The notes below the pieces were generated by a model. It was not told the DNA's origin and did not search any database. It saw only the letters and a program-made list of their open reading frames with translations. This document shows positions 1 through 8,301 of a DNA stretch of 64,000 bases, piece by piece. This stretch comes from Variovorax sp. CF079 (lineage in GTDB: Bacteria; Pseudomonadota; Gammaproteobacteria; Burkholderiales; Burkholderiaceae_C), in the NCBI RefSeq assembly GCF_900101545.1, contig NZ_FMZU01000003.1:186001-250000 (forward strand), in the 5' to 3' direction. The number at the start of each line of letters is the position of its first letter. The first letter of the stretch is position 1. The position numbers and the translations under genes are program-made.

Positions 1-32
1 GCGGTCCGGCCGCGGGGAAAGCGTTCCTGCAT
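1..32 (-). CDS. Start of a thiolase-like gene (cut by window edge)
   Basis: An ATG at 32 reading leftwards opens only ten codons (MQERFPRGRT) before the window ends. It begins 3 nt after the stop of the OB-fold/DUF35 gene. A start of this style, and the position directly after a DUF35-type partner, fit the thiolase/lipid-transfer-protein family that is usually encoded next to DUF35 proteins. The identification is inference from context; too little sequence is visible to confirm any catalytic residue. Confidence 0.4.
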   Translation of the reverse strand, partial: MQERFPRGRT

Positions 33-35
33 CGC

Positions 36-398
36 TCAGGCCCCCACCGGTTCGAAGACGACCAGCGGATGGTCTTCTTCAATGATGATCCTGGCGCGCA
101 CCGCCATGCCGATCTTCACCGCCTCGGGCGCGATGCCGTCGACGCGGCTCATCATGCGCGGGCCCTCGGCGAGATCGATCAGCGCGAGGTTGGCGTTCGG
201 TGCCGGCGGCTTGCCGCGGATCACCGTCGTCGAGTAGACGGTGGCGCGGCCCGAGGCCTCGACCCACTCGAGGTCGGTCGCGCCGGTGCCCGGCTCGGCC
301 ATGCGCGGGTAATACACATAGCCGCCGGTGCTGCGGCTCTTCTGGATCATGAAGCGCCCGCAAGCCAGGTGCTCGAAGAATTCCTTCTCGGGGTTCAT
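36..398 (-). CDS. DUF35-type OB-fold protein (thiolase partner)
   Basis: This 120-residue protein has the DUF35 layout: a short N-terminal region where a zinc ribbon normally sits, then an OB-fold from about residue 45 (GRATVYSTTVIRG, ending VVFEP). Family members act as acyl-CoA-binding partners of non-decarboxylating thiolases. Only one cysteine (residue 13) is present, so the four-cysteine zinc site of typical members is lost. It lies 15 nt after the SDR gene and 3 nt before the probable thiolase gene, in the minus-strand operon starting at 4385. The start ATG at 398 fits the usual family length. Confidence 0.75.
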   Translation of the reverse strand: MNPEKEFFEHLACGRFMIQKSRSTGGYVYYPRMAEPGTGATDLEWVEASGRATVYSTTVIRGKPPAPNANLALIDLAEGPRMMSRVDGIAPEAVKIGMAVRARIIIEEDHPLVVFEPVGA

Positions 399-413
399 CG
401 GGGTCCTCGCTCG

Positions 414-1205
414 TCAGCCATGCATGGTCAGGCCACCACTGACGGAGACCACCTGGCCGGTCATGAAGTCGGTGGCCGGCGTCGAGAGATAGACGATGGT
501 GTGCGCGATCTCGATCGGCTGGGCCAGCCGCTTCAGCGGAATCGCCTTGATCAGCGCGTCGCGCAGCTTGCCCTCGGGAATCGTGCCGTTGAACAGCGGC
601 GTGTCGGTCGGCCCCGGCGCGACGCAGTTGCAGGTGATGCCCGAGCGCGCCGTCTCGCGCGCCAGCGACTTGGTGAACGCGATCACCGCGCCCTTGGTGC
701 CGGCATAGAAGGTCTCGCCCATGCTGCCGACGCGGCCGGCGTCGCTCGCCACCATCACGATCTTGCCCTTGCGCCGCTCGATCATGTCCGGCAGGAAGCG
801 GTGGATCATGCGCACCGGGCCGATGTAGTTGACCTGCGCGAGCAGGTCCCACACCTCGGGCGTGTTCTCGAGGAAGGGCATCACGCGGTCGAGGCCGGCG
901 ACGTTGGCGATGATGTCCGGCGCGCCGCCGATCTGCGCCACGGCGGCGTCGACGAAGGCGTCGATGGTCGCTCCATCGCCCAGGTCCAGCTCGATGAACT
1001 CGCCGCGGCCGCCGCCGGCGCGGATCTGCGCAATGGTCGCCTCGCCATCGGCCACGTTCCTGTCGCCGGCGTAGACGGTGGCGCCGGCACTGGCGAACTG
1101 CAGCGCGGCGGCGCGTCCGATGCCGGAGGCGCAGCCGGTGATGACGACGCTCTTGCCGGCCAGGTCGGTAACGGCACGCCACGAGGTGTCGGGGGTCTCG
1201 GTCAT
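414..1205 (-). CDS. SDR family NAD(P)-dependent dehydrogenase
   Basis: A 263-residue classical short-chain dehydrogenase. Visible are the nucleotide motif TGCASGIG (residues 23-30), a NVAG variant of the NNAG motif (101-104), and the catalytic Ser154, Tyr167 and Lys171 (YAGTK). It probably oxidises a hydroxyacyl-CoA or a ring alcohol; the placement beside crotonase and thiolase genes suggests the beta-hydroxyacyl-CoA step, resembling 2-hydroxycyclohexanecarboxyl-CoA dehydrogenase-type enzymes. The frame is open upstream to 1472, but the ATG at 1205 gives the normal family N-terminus and sits just past the crotonase stop (1223), so it is preferred. Substrate is not assignable. Confidence 0.85.
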   Translation of the reverse strand: MTETPDTSWRAVTDLAGKSVVITGCASGIGRAAALQFASAGATVYAGDRNVADGEATIAQIRAGGGRGEFIELDLGDGATIDAFVDAAVAQIGGAPDIIANVAGLDRVMPFLENTPEVWDLLAQVNYIGPVRMIHRFLPDMIERRKGKIVMVASDAGRVGSMGETFYAGTKGAVIAFTKSLARETARSGITCNCVAPGPTDTPLFNGTIPEGKLRDALIKAIPLKRLAQPIEIAHTIVYLSTPATDFMTGQVVSVSGGLTMHG

Positions 1206-1222
1206 GAATCGGTCTCCAGGGT

Positions 1223-2020
1223 TCAAGGCAATGGGGTTGGGGTAGTGGGCCTGGCGCTGCGCTGCAGGAAGGCCGTGATGCGTTCGCGCGCTTCCGGCGT
1301 CTCGAGCAATGCGCCGCCGAGCTCGCGTTCGAGCGCGTAGCCGGTGGTGGCCGACGCGCCGGCCGCCGCGATCAACTGCTTGGCGACGCGCAATGCCGGC
1401 GGCGGCAGCGCGGCGATGCGTCGTGCCAGCTGCAACGCCTCGTCGGCGATCTCGGCCCTCGGCACCGCCCACTGCACAAGGCCGAGCGCCTTCGCGGCCG
1501 TGCCGTCCAGTACCTCGGCGCCGAGGATCAACCGGCTCGCGACACCGGCGCCCACGAGCCGCGTCATCCGCTGCGTGCCGCCGAGGCCGGGGATCAGGCC
1601 GAGGCCGACTTCGGGCAGCCCGAGCTTGGCTTCGTGCGCGGCGATGCGCAGGTCGCAGCAGAGCGCCAGCTCGAGCCCGCCGCCGAGCGCGGCACCGCCG
1701 ATCTCCGCCAGCGTGACCTGCGGCAGGCTCGCGAGCCGGCCGAACACCGCCTGCAGGCGCTCGATGTAGAGCGCCAGTCGCGGCCCCGCCCGGCCTTCAC
1801 CGGCCCAGCCATCGATCTGCGCCAGATCGGCGCCGGCCGCGAACACCTTCTGGCTGCTGCGCAGATGCAGCACCGTCCAGTCGTCGCGCGTGCCCAGCTG
1901 GTCGAGCAGCGCGTCGAAGGCCTCGCCCCATTCCTCGCTCAGCGCATTCACCGGCGCACGGCAGAGCGTCACGATCGCGATGCGATCGGCGACTTGGGTC
2001 TCGAACATGATGGCGCTCAT
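1223..2020 (-). CDS. Enoyl-CoA hydratase (crotonase family, canonical)
   Basis: A 265-residue crotonase. Both catalytic glutamates are present: Glu117 in GGGLELAL and Glu137 in LPEVGLG, followed by the PGLGGTQR signature, so true hydration of a 2-enoyl-CoA is likely. The oxyanion-hole segment AAGADL (61-66) is also normal. The start is the ATG at 2020, which overlaps the stop of the upstream ligase gene by 4 nt (ATGA), indicating translational coupling; the frame remains open further upstream, where it overlaps the ligase. It forms part of the 4385-to-36 minus-strand operon. Confidence 0.88.
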   Translation of the reverse strand: MSAIMFETQVADRIAIVTLCRAPVNALSEEWGEAFDALLDQLGTRDDWTVLHLRSSQKVFAAGADLAQIDGWAGEGRAGPRLALYIERLQAVFGRLASLPQVTLAEIGGAALGGGLELALCCDLRIAAHEAKLGLPEVGLGLIPGLGGTQRMTRLVGAGVASRLILGAEVLDGTAAKALGLVQWAVPRAEIADEALQLARRIAALPPPALRVAKQLIAAAGASATTGYALERELGGALLETPEARERITAFLQRSARPTTPTPLP

Positions 2021-3561
2021 TGCGAATTCCTGGCGCGCTCGCGCAGAGCCACCTTGTTCACCTTGCCGCTCGGCACTCGGGGCAGCTCGCCAATCGCCTC
2101 GACATGCTTCGGGCACTTGTAGCTCGCGATCAGACGCTTGCAATGGGCGATCACCTCGGCTTCCGGCGCGCTCGCGCCGCTCGCGCAGACCACGTAGGCC
2201 TTCACCGCCTCGCCCCACTTCGGATCGGGCACGCCGATCACCGCGCACTCGACGATGCCCGCATAGGCCTGCACCGCTTCCTCGACCTCGCGGCTGTAGA
2301 TGTTCTCGCCGCCCGAGATGATCATGTCCTTCTTGCGGTCGACCAGGAACAGGTAGTCGTCCTCGTCCAGATAGCCCACGTCGCCGGTGCGATACCAGCC
2401 GTCGCGCAGCGCCTCGAGCGTCGCGGCGGTGTTGTTCCAGTAGCCGTCCATGCGCTCGTCGGTGAAGGTCCAGACTTCGCCCGCGGTACCGGCCGGACAG
2501 TCCTCGCCGTCATCGCCGACGATGCGGATCCGCGTGCCCTGCCCCGGGTGTCCGACCGACGCGATTCGCTTCACGTCGCGCGCGTCGCCGTATGGTTTCA
2601 GCTCGTGTCGGTACATGCCGCAGCCGGCAGTCTCGGTCGCGCCGTACTGCACCGAGAACACCGGGCCGATGCGCTCGAACGCGCGCCGCAACAGCGGCAC
2701 CGGCACCGGCGCTGCGGCGGCCACGACGTTGTGCAGGCTCGACAGGTCCGCATCGCCGATCGCCGGCGAATCGAGGATCGCCTGCAGCATCGCCGCGACC
2801 ACGAAGGTGAAGGTGATGCGCTCCTGCTGGATCGTGCGGATCACGCTCGCCGCATCGAAGCCGCGATGCAGCACCAGCGTGCCGGCGCACCACCGGACCT
2901 GCAGCGCGTAGCCGATCACGCCGACGTGGAAGGCCGGCGTCGTCAGCAGCAATCGCGAGTCTGAGTCCAGCTCGCTCATGCGCGCGCCGGCATCGGCCGT
3001 GCGCACCCAGCGCCACTGGGCACGCAGCGCGCCCTTGGGCCGGCCGGTGGTGCCGCTCGTATAGACCAGCGGCCCGTAGTCAAGCGGCTGCGAGCGGAAC
3101 GGCGGCCCGTCGAGGGCGCCCTCCGCGATCACGGCCTCGTAGTCTCGCGCCCAATCCGGCGCATGCCCGCCGATGCACACGTAGGCTTCGATCGTCGCGA
3201 GGCGCGGGCGCAGGGCGCCGACCAGCTCGGCGTACTGCGCCTCGAACACCAGCACGCGCGGCGTCGCATCGCCGAGCAGCCATTCGATCTCGGCCGCGGC
3301 GAGGCGGAAGTTCACCGTCGCGACGATGTAGCCGGCCCAGTCGCCGGCGGCCAGCAGCTCGATGTATTCGGCGTTGTTCATCGACAGGACCGCGACCCGG
3401 TCCTGCCGCCTGAGGCCCAGCCGGTGCAGGCCGTCGGCCAGGCGTTTCGCGCGCTCGAGCAACTGGCGATGGGTCAGCCGCCGGCCCTCGCACACCAGCG
3501 CCTCGCGCCCCGGATGGAAGCGGGCGTTGCGTTCCAGCAGCTCGCCGATGGTCTGGAGCAT
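2017..3561 (-). CDS. Acyl-CoA ligase (AMP-forming)
   Basis: A 514-residue ANL-superfamily enzyme. The ATP-binding loop YTSGTTGRPKGA lies at residues 167-178; downstream are YGATETAGCG (motif A5), the hinge block GWYRTGDVGYLDEDD followed by DRKKDMIISGGENIY, and the C-terminal catalytic lysine, Lys500, in PSGKVNK. It would activate a carboxylic acid to its CoA thioester with ATP. It is one of two such ligases in the window (the other at 11889-13475), implying two acids or two stages of the pathway. The ATG at 3561 starts 9 nt after the preceding crotonase stop. Confidence 0.88.
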   Translation of the reverse strand: MLQTIGELLERNARFHPGREALVCEGRRLTHRQLLERAKRLADGLHRLGLRRQDRVAVLSMNNAEYIELLAAGDWAGYIVATVNFRLAAAEIEWLLGDATPRVLVFEAQYAELVGALRPRLATIEAYVCIGGHAPDWARDYEAVIAEGALDGPPFRSQPLDYGPLVYTSGTTGRPKGALRAQWRWVRTADAGARMSELDSDSRLLLTTPAFHVGVIGYALQVRWCAGTLVLHRGFDAASVIRTIQQERITFTFVVAAMLQAILDSPAIGDADLSSLHNVVAAAAPVPVPLLRRAFERIGPVFSVQYGATETAGCGMYRHELKPYGDARDVKRIASVGHPGQGTRIRIVGDDGEDCPAGTAGEVWTFTDERMDGYWNNTAATLEALRDGWYRTGDVGYLDEDDYLFLVDRKKDMIISGGENIYSREVEEAVQAYAGIVECAVIGVPDPKWGEAVKAYVVCASGASAPEAEVIAHCKRLIASYKCPKHVEAIGELPRVPSGKVNKVALRERARNSQ

Positions 3562-3569
3562 CAGGCCTC

Positions 3570-4385
3570 CTACACCGGTGTGTCCGGACTGAACTTGGGC
3601 GCGCGCTTGCCGAGGAAGGCATCGATGCCCTCCATGCCCTCGGGCCCGGCGAAGCCGATGAACTCGAGCGCCAGCGACGCGTCGAAGATCGGCGCCGCCT
3701 GGCGCAGCCAGTGGTTCAGCGTCTGCTTGGTCCAGCGCACCGCGGCCGGCGCGCTCTCGGCCAGGCGCGAGGCGACTTCGACCGCCTTGGCTTCCACCTC
3801 CTCGTCGGCCAGCGCCATCGAGATCAGGTTCATCCGCTCGGCTTCCTCGCCGGTGAAGGTCTCCGCCGTCATCAGGTAGTACTTCGCCTTGGCCATGCCG
3901 CACAGGAGTGGCCAGATGATGGCCGCGTGGTCGCCGGCCGCGACACCGATCTTCAGGTGGCCGTCGGAGAACTTCGCGTCGCGCGACGCGATCGACACGT
4001 CCGCAAGAATCAGGAGCGCCAGGCCGGCGCCGACCGCCCAGCCGCGCGCCGCGCCGACGATGGGCTTGCGGCAGTTGATCATCCCCAGCACCAGGTCGCG
4101 CGATTCCTTCATCGCCTGCATGCGCAGCGCGTAGTCCTCGCACACCTTGCGTTCATGGTGCAGGTCGCCTCCGGCGGAGAAGGTCTTGCCGCTGCCGGTG
4201 ACGATCACCGCCGAGACGCTGTCGTCCGCATCGACGTCGGCCCAGATCTGCGAGGCCTCGCGGTGCATCGCGGCGTCCATCGCGCCCATCTTCAGCGGCG
4301 AATCCAGCGTCACGCGCAGCACGCGCGGATGGGGTCGGTCGAACTTCAAGCGCGTGTAGCGCGCATAGCGGCTGTCGGTCTCCAA
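3570..4385 (-). CDS. Crotonase-family protein lacking both catalytic glutamates
   Basis: A 271-residue crotonase-fold protein and first gene of the minus-strand operon. The CoA-binding/oxyanion region is recognisable (FSAGGDL near residue 68), but the positions of the hydratase glutamates read GAGLALL and SDGHLKIGV, with alanine and histidine. It therefore probably is not a simple hydratase; isomerase, hydrolase or C-C lyase activity is possible in this superfamily. Its ATG at 4385 faces the divergent MaoC-like gene across a 142-nt promoter region holding an inverted-repeat operator. Confidence 0.8.
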   Translation of the reverse strand: METDSRYARYTRLKFDRPHPRVLRVTLDSPLKMGAMDAAMHREASQIWADVDADDSVSAVIVTGSGKTFSAGGDLHHERKVCEDYALRMQAMKESRDLVLGMINCRKPIVGAARGWAVGAGLALLILADVSIASRDAKFSDGHLKIGVAAGDHAAIIWPLLCGMAKAKYYLMTAETFTGEEAERMNLISMALADEEVEAKAVEVASRLAESAPAAVRWTKQTLNHWLRQAAPIFDASLALEFIGFAGPEGMEGIDAFLGKRAPKFSPDTPV

Positions 4386-4444
4386 TCGGGTCTCCTTCGA
4401 TTCGGATTCAGTGGCACGGGCGGGTTTTCGAGGGGGTCATCGGG

Positions 4445-4488
4445 TTGACGGCATCTCGATCCGGCATTTATATTATCGAACATCGTTC
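4445..4488 (+). promoter_or_regulatory. Sigma70-like promoter with GAAC-N3-GTTC operator (divergent region)
   Basis: On the plus strand TTGACG (4445-4450) and TATATT (4469-4474) are 18 nt apart, a good -35/-10 pair for the MaoC-to-ligase operon. The inverted repeat GAACATCGTTC (4478-4488) lies immediately downstream, about where transcription would start. On the minus strand TAATAT (4475-4470) could be the -10 box for the opposite operon, with the same operator between it and an upstream TTCCAT. One bound repressor would thus block both directions. Similar repeats occur before other operons of the window. Confidence 0.65.
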
Positions 4489-4527
4489 AACAATGGAAGC
4501 GCAAATTTCTTGCGCTCAAAGGCATTC

Positions 4528-4998
4528 ATGGAAACAGTCGGACTCGGTTTCTGCTTCGAGGACCTGCCCTTGGGGCGTCAGTTCAAGACCGTGGGGCGCA
4601 CGGTCACCGAGGCCGACATCGTGGGCTTCATCGACAAGATCGGGATGACCGAGGTGCTGTTCACCAATCTCGAGTTCCTGCACGGCGTCGCCGGCTTCGC
4701 GGGGCGCTTGGCGCCCGGCTCGATGGTGTTCTGCTTCGCCGAGGGGCTGCTCGCGCAGGCCACGATGCAGGGCACCGGCCTCGCCTTCCTCGGCATGCAG
4801 CTCGACGTGAAGGGGCCGACCTTCGCGGGCGACACGATCCACGTCGAATGCGAGGTGATCGAAGCGCGCCGCTCCGAGAGCCGGCCCGGGCGCGGCCTCG
4901 TCCGCACGCGCAACCGCGTCGTGAAGGCAGACGGCACGGTCGTGATGGAGTACACGCCTCTGCGCATGCTCAAGGCGCGCGCCGAGGTGCGCACATGA
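4528..4998 (+). CDS. MaoC-like hot-dog protein
   Basis: A 156-residue single hot-dog-fold protein of MaoC/acyl-dehydratase type (F-x-DLPLGRQF start, central helix GSMVFCFAEGLL, strands FLGMQLDVKGPTFAGDTI). The hydratase-2 Asp/His motif expected near residues 45-55 is not visible (TNLEFLHG instead), so hydratase activity is uncertain and a thioesterase or binding role is possible. Open reading continues upstream to 4411, but the ATG at 4528 gives the family N-terminus and lies after the promoter/operator. Its stop overlaps the next start (ATGA), first gene of a nine-gene operon. Confidence 0.75.
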   Translation: METVGLGFCFEDLPLGRQFKTVGRTVTEADIVGFIDKIGMTEVLFTNLEFLHGVAGFAGRLAPGSMVFCFAEGLLAQATMQGTGLAFLGMQLDVKGPTFAGDTIHVECEVIEARRSESRPGRGLVRTRNRVVKADGTVVMEYTPLRMLKARAEVRT

Positions 4999-6263
4999 AA
5001 CCGCCGGTGCTGCAGGGCGAGATGCAGTCCGAGGTGCCGCCGGATCCGGCGCCGGCCGGCGAGCCCCTGCACGCCAAGCTGGCCACCAGCGCCGGCCCCC
5101 TGACCGGCGTGCGCGTGATCGACCTGACGGTCAACGTGCTCGGCCCGGTCGCGACGATGATCCTCGGCGACATGGGCGCCGACGTGATCAAGGTCGAGAC
5201 GCCCGAAGGCGACCCGAACCGCCAGAACGGTCCATCGCGCAATCCCAATATGGCGGCGATGCATCTGAACATGAACCGCAACAAGCGCAGCGTGACGCTG
5301 AACCTGAAGCGGCCCGAGGCACGCGATGCCTTGCTGCGCATGGTCGAGAGCGCGGACGTGTTCATCCACAGCATGCGCCCTGCGGCGGCCAAGCGCCTGG
5401 GCGTCGCGTACGAGGACATCGCCGCGCGCAACCCGCGCATCGTCTACGGCTACGGCTGCGGCTACATGCCCGGCGGCCCGCGCGAGAACGACCCGGCCTT
5501 TGACGACGTGGTGCAGGGCGAGGCCGGCATCGCCGACCTGATGCTGCGCTCGGTCGGCCAGGCGCGCTACCTGCCCACCGTGATCGTCGACAAGTTCTGC
5601 GGCTACATGCTGGCCTCTGGCGTCGCGATGGCGCTGTACGCACGCGAGCGCACCGGCCTCGGCCAGATGGTGCGCGTGCCGATGCTCGAGACCATCGTCG
5701 CCTTCAACCTGCAGGAACACCTGTACGGCGGCGCTTTCGACCCGCCGATGGGCGGCGGCGTCGGCTATGTCCGCCTGCTCTCCGAGCATCGCCGCCCCTA
5801 CGAGACGAGCGACGGCCACATCTGCGTGCTGGCGGTCAACGACGAGCAATGGAAGCGCCTGCTGCCCACGCTCGGTCGCCCCGAGCTGCTGGCAGACCCC
5901 GTCTTCGCGACGCACGAAGGGCGCATGAAGAACATCGACCGCGTCTACGGCATGGTCTCGGAGCAGATGAAGACGAGACCCACCGCGCAGTGGCACGAAC
6001 TGCTCGACGCGATCGACGTGCCGAACGGGCCGGTCGCCCGCTTCGAGGACATGCTGTCGGATCCCTACCTGAACGAGATCGGCTTCTTCCATCGCTACCG
6101 GCATCCGACTGAGGGGCCGATGGTGACGACCGCCGTGCCGACGCAGTTCTCCGGCACGCCCGGCGGCATCCATCTGCCGCCGCCGCAGCTCGGCGAGCAC
6201 AACGACGAAGTGCTCGGCTGGTTTGGCTACAGTGCCGAAGATATCGCCAACATCACGCGCTGA
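4995..6263 (+). CDS. CaiB/BaiF family (class III) CoA transferase
   Basis: A 422-residue family III CoA transferase. Recognisable are the N-terminal VRVIDLTVNVLGPVATMILG block, the DVIKVE motif (about 64-69), and the probable catalytic aspartate, Asp170, in PAFDDVVQG, which forms the aspartyl-CoA intermediate in this family. C-terminal LGEHNDEVLG is also typical. It would move CoA from a CoA-ester donor to a pathway acid without ATP. The ATG at 4995 overlaps the upstream stop. A paralogue is at 35571-36809. Confidence 0.88.
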   Translation: MKPPVLQGEMQSEVPPDPAPAGEPLHAKLATSAGPLTGVRVIDLTVNVLGPVATMILGDMGADVIKVETPEGDPNRQNGPSRNPNMAAMHLNMNRNKRSVTLNLKRPEARDALLRMVESADVFIHSMRPAAAKRLGVAYEDIAARNPRIVYGYGCGYMPGGPRENDPAFDDVVQGEAGIADLMLRSVGQARYLPTVIVDKFCGYMLASGVAMALYARERTGLGQMVRVPMLETIVAFNLQEHLYGGAFDPPMGGGVGYVRLLSEHRRPYETSDGHICVLAVNDEQWKRLLPTLGRPELLADPVFATHEGRMKNIDRVYGMVSEQMKTRPTAQWHELLDAIDVPNGPVARFEDMLSDPYLNEIGFFHRYRHPTEGPMVTTAVPTQFSGTPGGIHLPPPQLGEHNDEVLGWFGYSAEDIANITR

Positions 6264-6267
6264 AGCC

Positions 6268-7092
6268 ATGGCCTACGAACAGATCCTGTACGAGGTGCGC
6301 GACGCGATCGCCACCGTCACGCTGAACCGCCCCGAGGCCCTGAACGCCTGGACTGATGTGATGGCCGAGGAGGTCTGGCACGCGACCCACGCGGCCGAGG
6401 GCGACGACGCGGTGCGCGTGATCGTGCTGACCGGCGCTGGCCGCGCCTTCTGCGCCGGCGGCGACGTCACCGGCTTCAAGTCGGCCGGCGACGATCCCGC
6501 CTTCCCGCGCTCGCTGCTTCACAAGCTGCCGCGTGCCTACGACTTCAGCCGCCGCCCGGACTACCAGAGCCGCGCCGCCTACTTCCCCGCGATCGCCAAG
6601 CCGGTCATCGCGATGCTCAACGGCGCCACCGCTGGCCTTGGCCTAGTGCATGCGCTCTACGCCGACATGCGCTTCGCGGCCGACGATGCGGTGCTGACCA
6701 CCGCCTTCGCGCGCCTCGGCCTGGCGTCCGAATACGGCATGGCCTGGGCCCTGCGCAACGCGGTCGGCCACGCCAACGCGCTCGACCTGCTCCTGTCGGC
6801 CCGCAAGGTGCGCGGCGAGGAAGCGCTGCGGCTCGGTCTCGTGAACAGGATCCATCCGCGCGAGGCCCTCGCCGAGGCAACCTATGCCTATGCGAAGGAG
6901 CTGGCCGAATCGTGCTCGCCGCTGTCGCTGCGGATGATCAAGCGCCAGCTCTGGGAGCTGCCGTTCCAGACGCTGCACGAGGCGCTGATCGCCGACAGCG
7001 CCGACATGATGCAGACCAACCTCAGCGAGGACTTCCGGGAAGGCAAGCTCGCATTCAAGGAAAAGCGCAAGCCGCGCTTCAAGGGACGATGA
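6268..7092 (+). CDS. Crotonase-family protein (non-canonical)
   Basis: A 274-residue crotonase-fold protein. FCAGGDV forms the first oxyanion segment, but the hydratase glutamates are replaced: ATAGLGLVHAL and TTAFARLGL, with SEYGMAW in place of the PGxGGTQ loop. This pattern is seen in many enoyl-CoA hydratase/isomerase-annotated members whose true activity is isomerisation or ring chemistry. It starts 4 nt after the CoA transferase stop and ends overlapping the dehydrogenase start. Substrate unknown. Confidence 0.8.
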   Translation: MAYEQILYEVRDAIATVTLNRPEALNAWTDVMAEEVWHATHAAEGDDAVRVIVLTGAGRAFCAGGDVTGFKSAGDDPAFPRSLLHKLPRAYDFSRRPDYQSRAAYFPAIAKPVIAMLNGATAGLGLVHALYADMRFAADDAVLTTAFARLGLASEYGMAWALRNAVGHANALDLLLSARKVRGEEALRLGLVNRIHPREALAEATYAYAKELAESCSPLSLRMIKRQLWELPFQTLHEALIADSADMMQTNLSEDFREGKLAFKEKRKPRFKGR

Positions 7093-8285
7093 ACCTCCAC
7101 GAATCGCCCGAAGACGCAGCCTTCCGTGCCGAGGTGCGGGACTTCGTCGCCGCGCACCTGCCCGAGGACATCCGGCAGAAGGTGCTGGGCTTCCTGCGCG
7201 TGCCGCGCGAGGACTACGTGCGCTGGCAGCGCATCCTCGCCGGCCGCGTCTGGGGCGCGCCCGGCTGGCCGGTCGAGCACGGCGGCTGCGGCTGGAACGC
7301 CGTGCAGCGCAACATTTTCGACGAGGAATGCTTCACCGCCGGCGCACCGCGCCAGATGCCGTTCGGTCTCGCGATGATCGGGCCGGTGCTGATGAAGTTC
7401 GGCAGCGACGCGCAGAAGGCGCGCTTCCTGCCGCGCATCGTGTCGATGGACGACTGGTGGTGCCAGGGCTATTCGGAGCCGAGCGCCGGCTCCGACCTCG
7501 CCTCGCTGAAGACGCGCGCCGAACGCGACGGCGAGCACTACGTCGTGAACGGCCAGAAGACCTGGACCTCGTTCGCGCAATGGGCCAACTGGATGTTCGC
7601 GCTGGTGCGCACCTCGGCCGACGCGAAGCCGCAGCGCGGCATCTCGCTGCTGCTGATCCCGATGGAAACGCCCGGCATCACGGTGCGCCCGATTCGCACG
7701 CTCGACGGCGGACACGACGTGAACGAAGTCTTCCTCGATGGCGTGCGCGTGCCGGTCGAGAACCGGGTCGGTGCCGAGAACGAGGGCTGGTCGATCGCGA
7801 AGTACCTGCTCGGCCATGAGCGCACCGCCATCGCGGGCCTCGGCATGTGCAAGCGGCTGCTGCGCCGGCTGAAGGAGCTGGCGCGCACGCAGGCCAGGCA
7901 CGACCGGCCGCTGATCGAGGACCCGCGCTTTCGCGACAAGATCGCCAGGATCGAGATCGAAGTGCTGGCGCACGAATGGGCGCTGGCGCGGCTCATCTCG
8001 CTCGAACGCGCCGGCCTCGGCCTCGGCGCGGAGCCGTCGATGCTGAAGGTGCGCGGCTCGGAGATCCAGGGCGAGCTCGGCGAGCTGCTGATGGAATGCG
8101 CGGGCCCCTACGCGCTGCCGCTGGTCGAGGCCGCGCTCGAATTCGGCTACGACGGGCCGACGCCGGCCGGCGCCGAGCTCAATGCCCTCGCCGGCCAGTA
8201 CCTCGACCTGCGCAAGGTCGCGATCTACGGCGGCACCAACGAGATCCAGCGCGGGCTGATCGGCAAATCCCTCATCCCGCTGTAG
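7089..8285 (+). CDS. Acyl-CoA dehydrogenase, large (PimC-like) subunit
   Basis: A 398-residue flavin-dependent acyl-CoA dehydrogenase. Visible are the FAD/substrate segments QGYSEPSAGSDLASL (middle domain) and C-terminal YGGTNEIQRGLIG. In single-gene medium-chain enzymes the corresponding tetrapeptide is YEGT with the catalytic Glu; here it is YGGT. Together with the directly following second dehydrogenase gene this indicates an alpha2beta2 enzyme like pimeloyl-CoA (PimC/PimD) or steroid FadE pairs. Start ATG at 7089 overlaps the preceding stop by 4 nt. Such pairs act on bulky or dicarboxylic acyl-CoAs (family knowledge). Confidence 0.87.
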   Translation: MNLHESPEDAAFRAEVRDFVAAHLPEDIRQKVLGFLRVPREDYVRWQRILAGRVWGAPGWPVEHGGCGWNAVQRNIFDEECFTAGAPRQMPFGLAMIGPVLMKFGSDAQKARFLPRIVSMDDWWCQGYSEPSAGSDLASLKTRAERDGEHYVVNGQKTWTSFAQWANWMFALVRTSADAKPQRGISLLLIPMETPGITVRPIRTLDGGHDVNEVFLDGVRVPVENRVGAENEGWSIAKYLLGHERTAIAGLGMCKRLLRRLKELARTQARHDRPLIEDPRFRDKIARIEIEVLAHEWALARLISLERAGLGLGAEPSMLKVRGSEIQGELGELLMECAGPYALPLVEAALEFGYDGPTPAGAELNALAGQYLDLRKVAIYGGTNEIQRGLIGKSLIPL

Positions 8286-8301
8286 CCCACTTAGCCCCAC
8301 C

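Noticed and set aside
4578..6269. Long minus-strand open frame antisense to the MaoC-like and CoA transferase genes
   Set aside because: Low-complexity His/Arg/Ala-rich text typical of the antisense of high-GC codons; the plus-strand genes carry clear family motifs.
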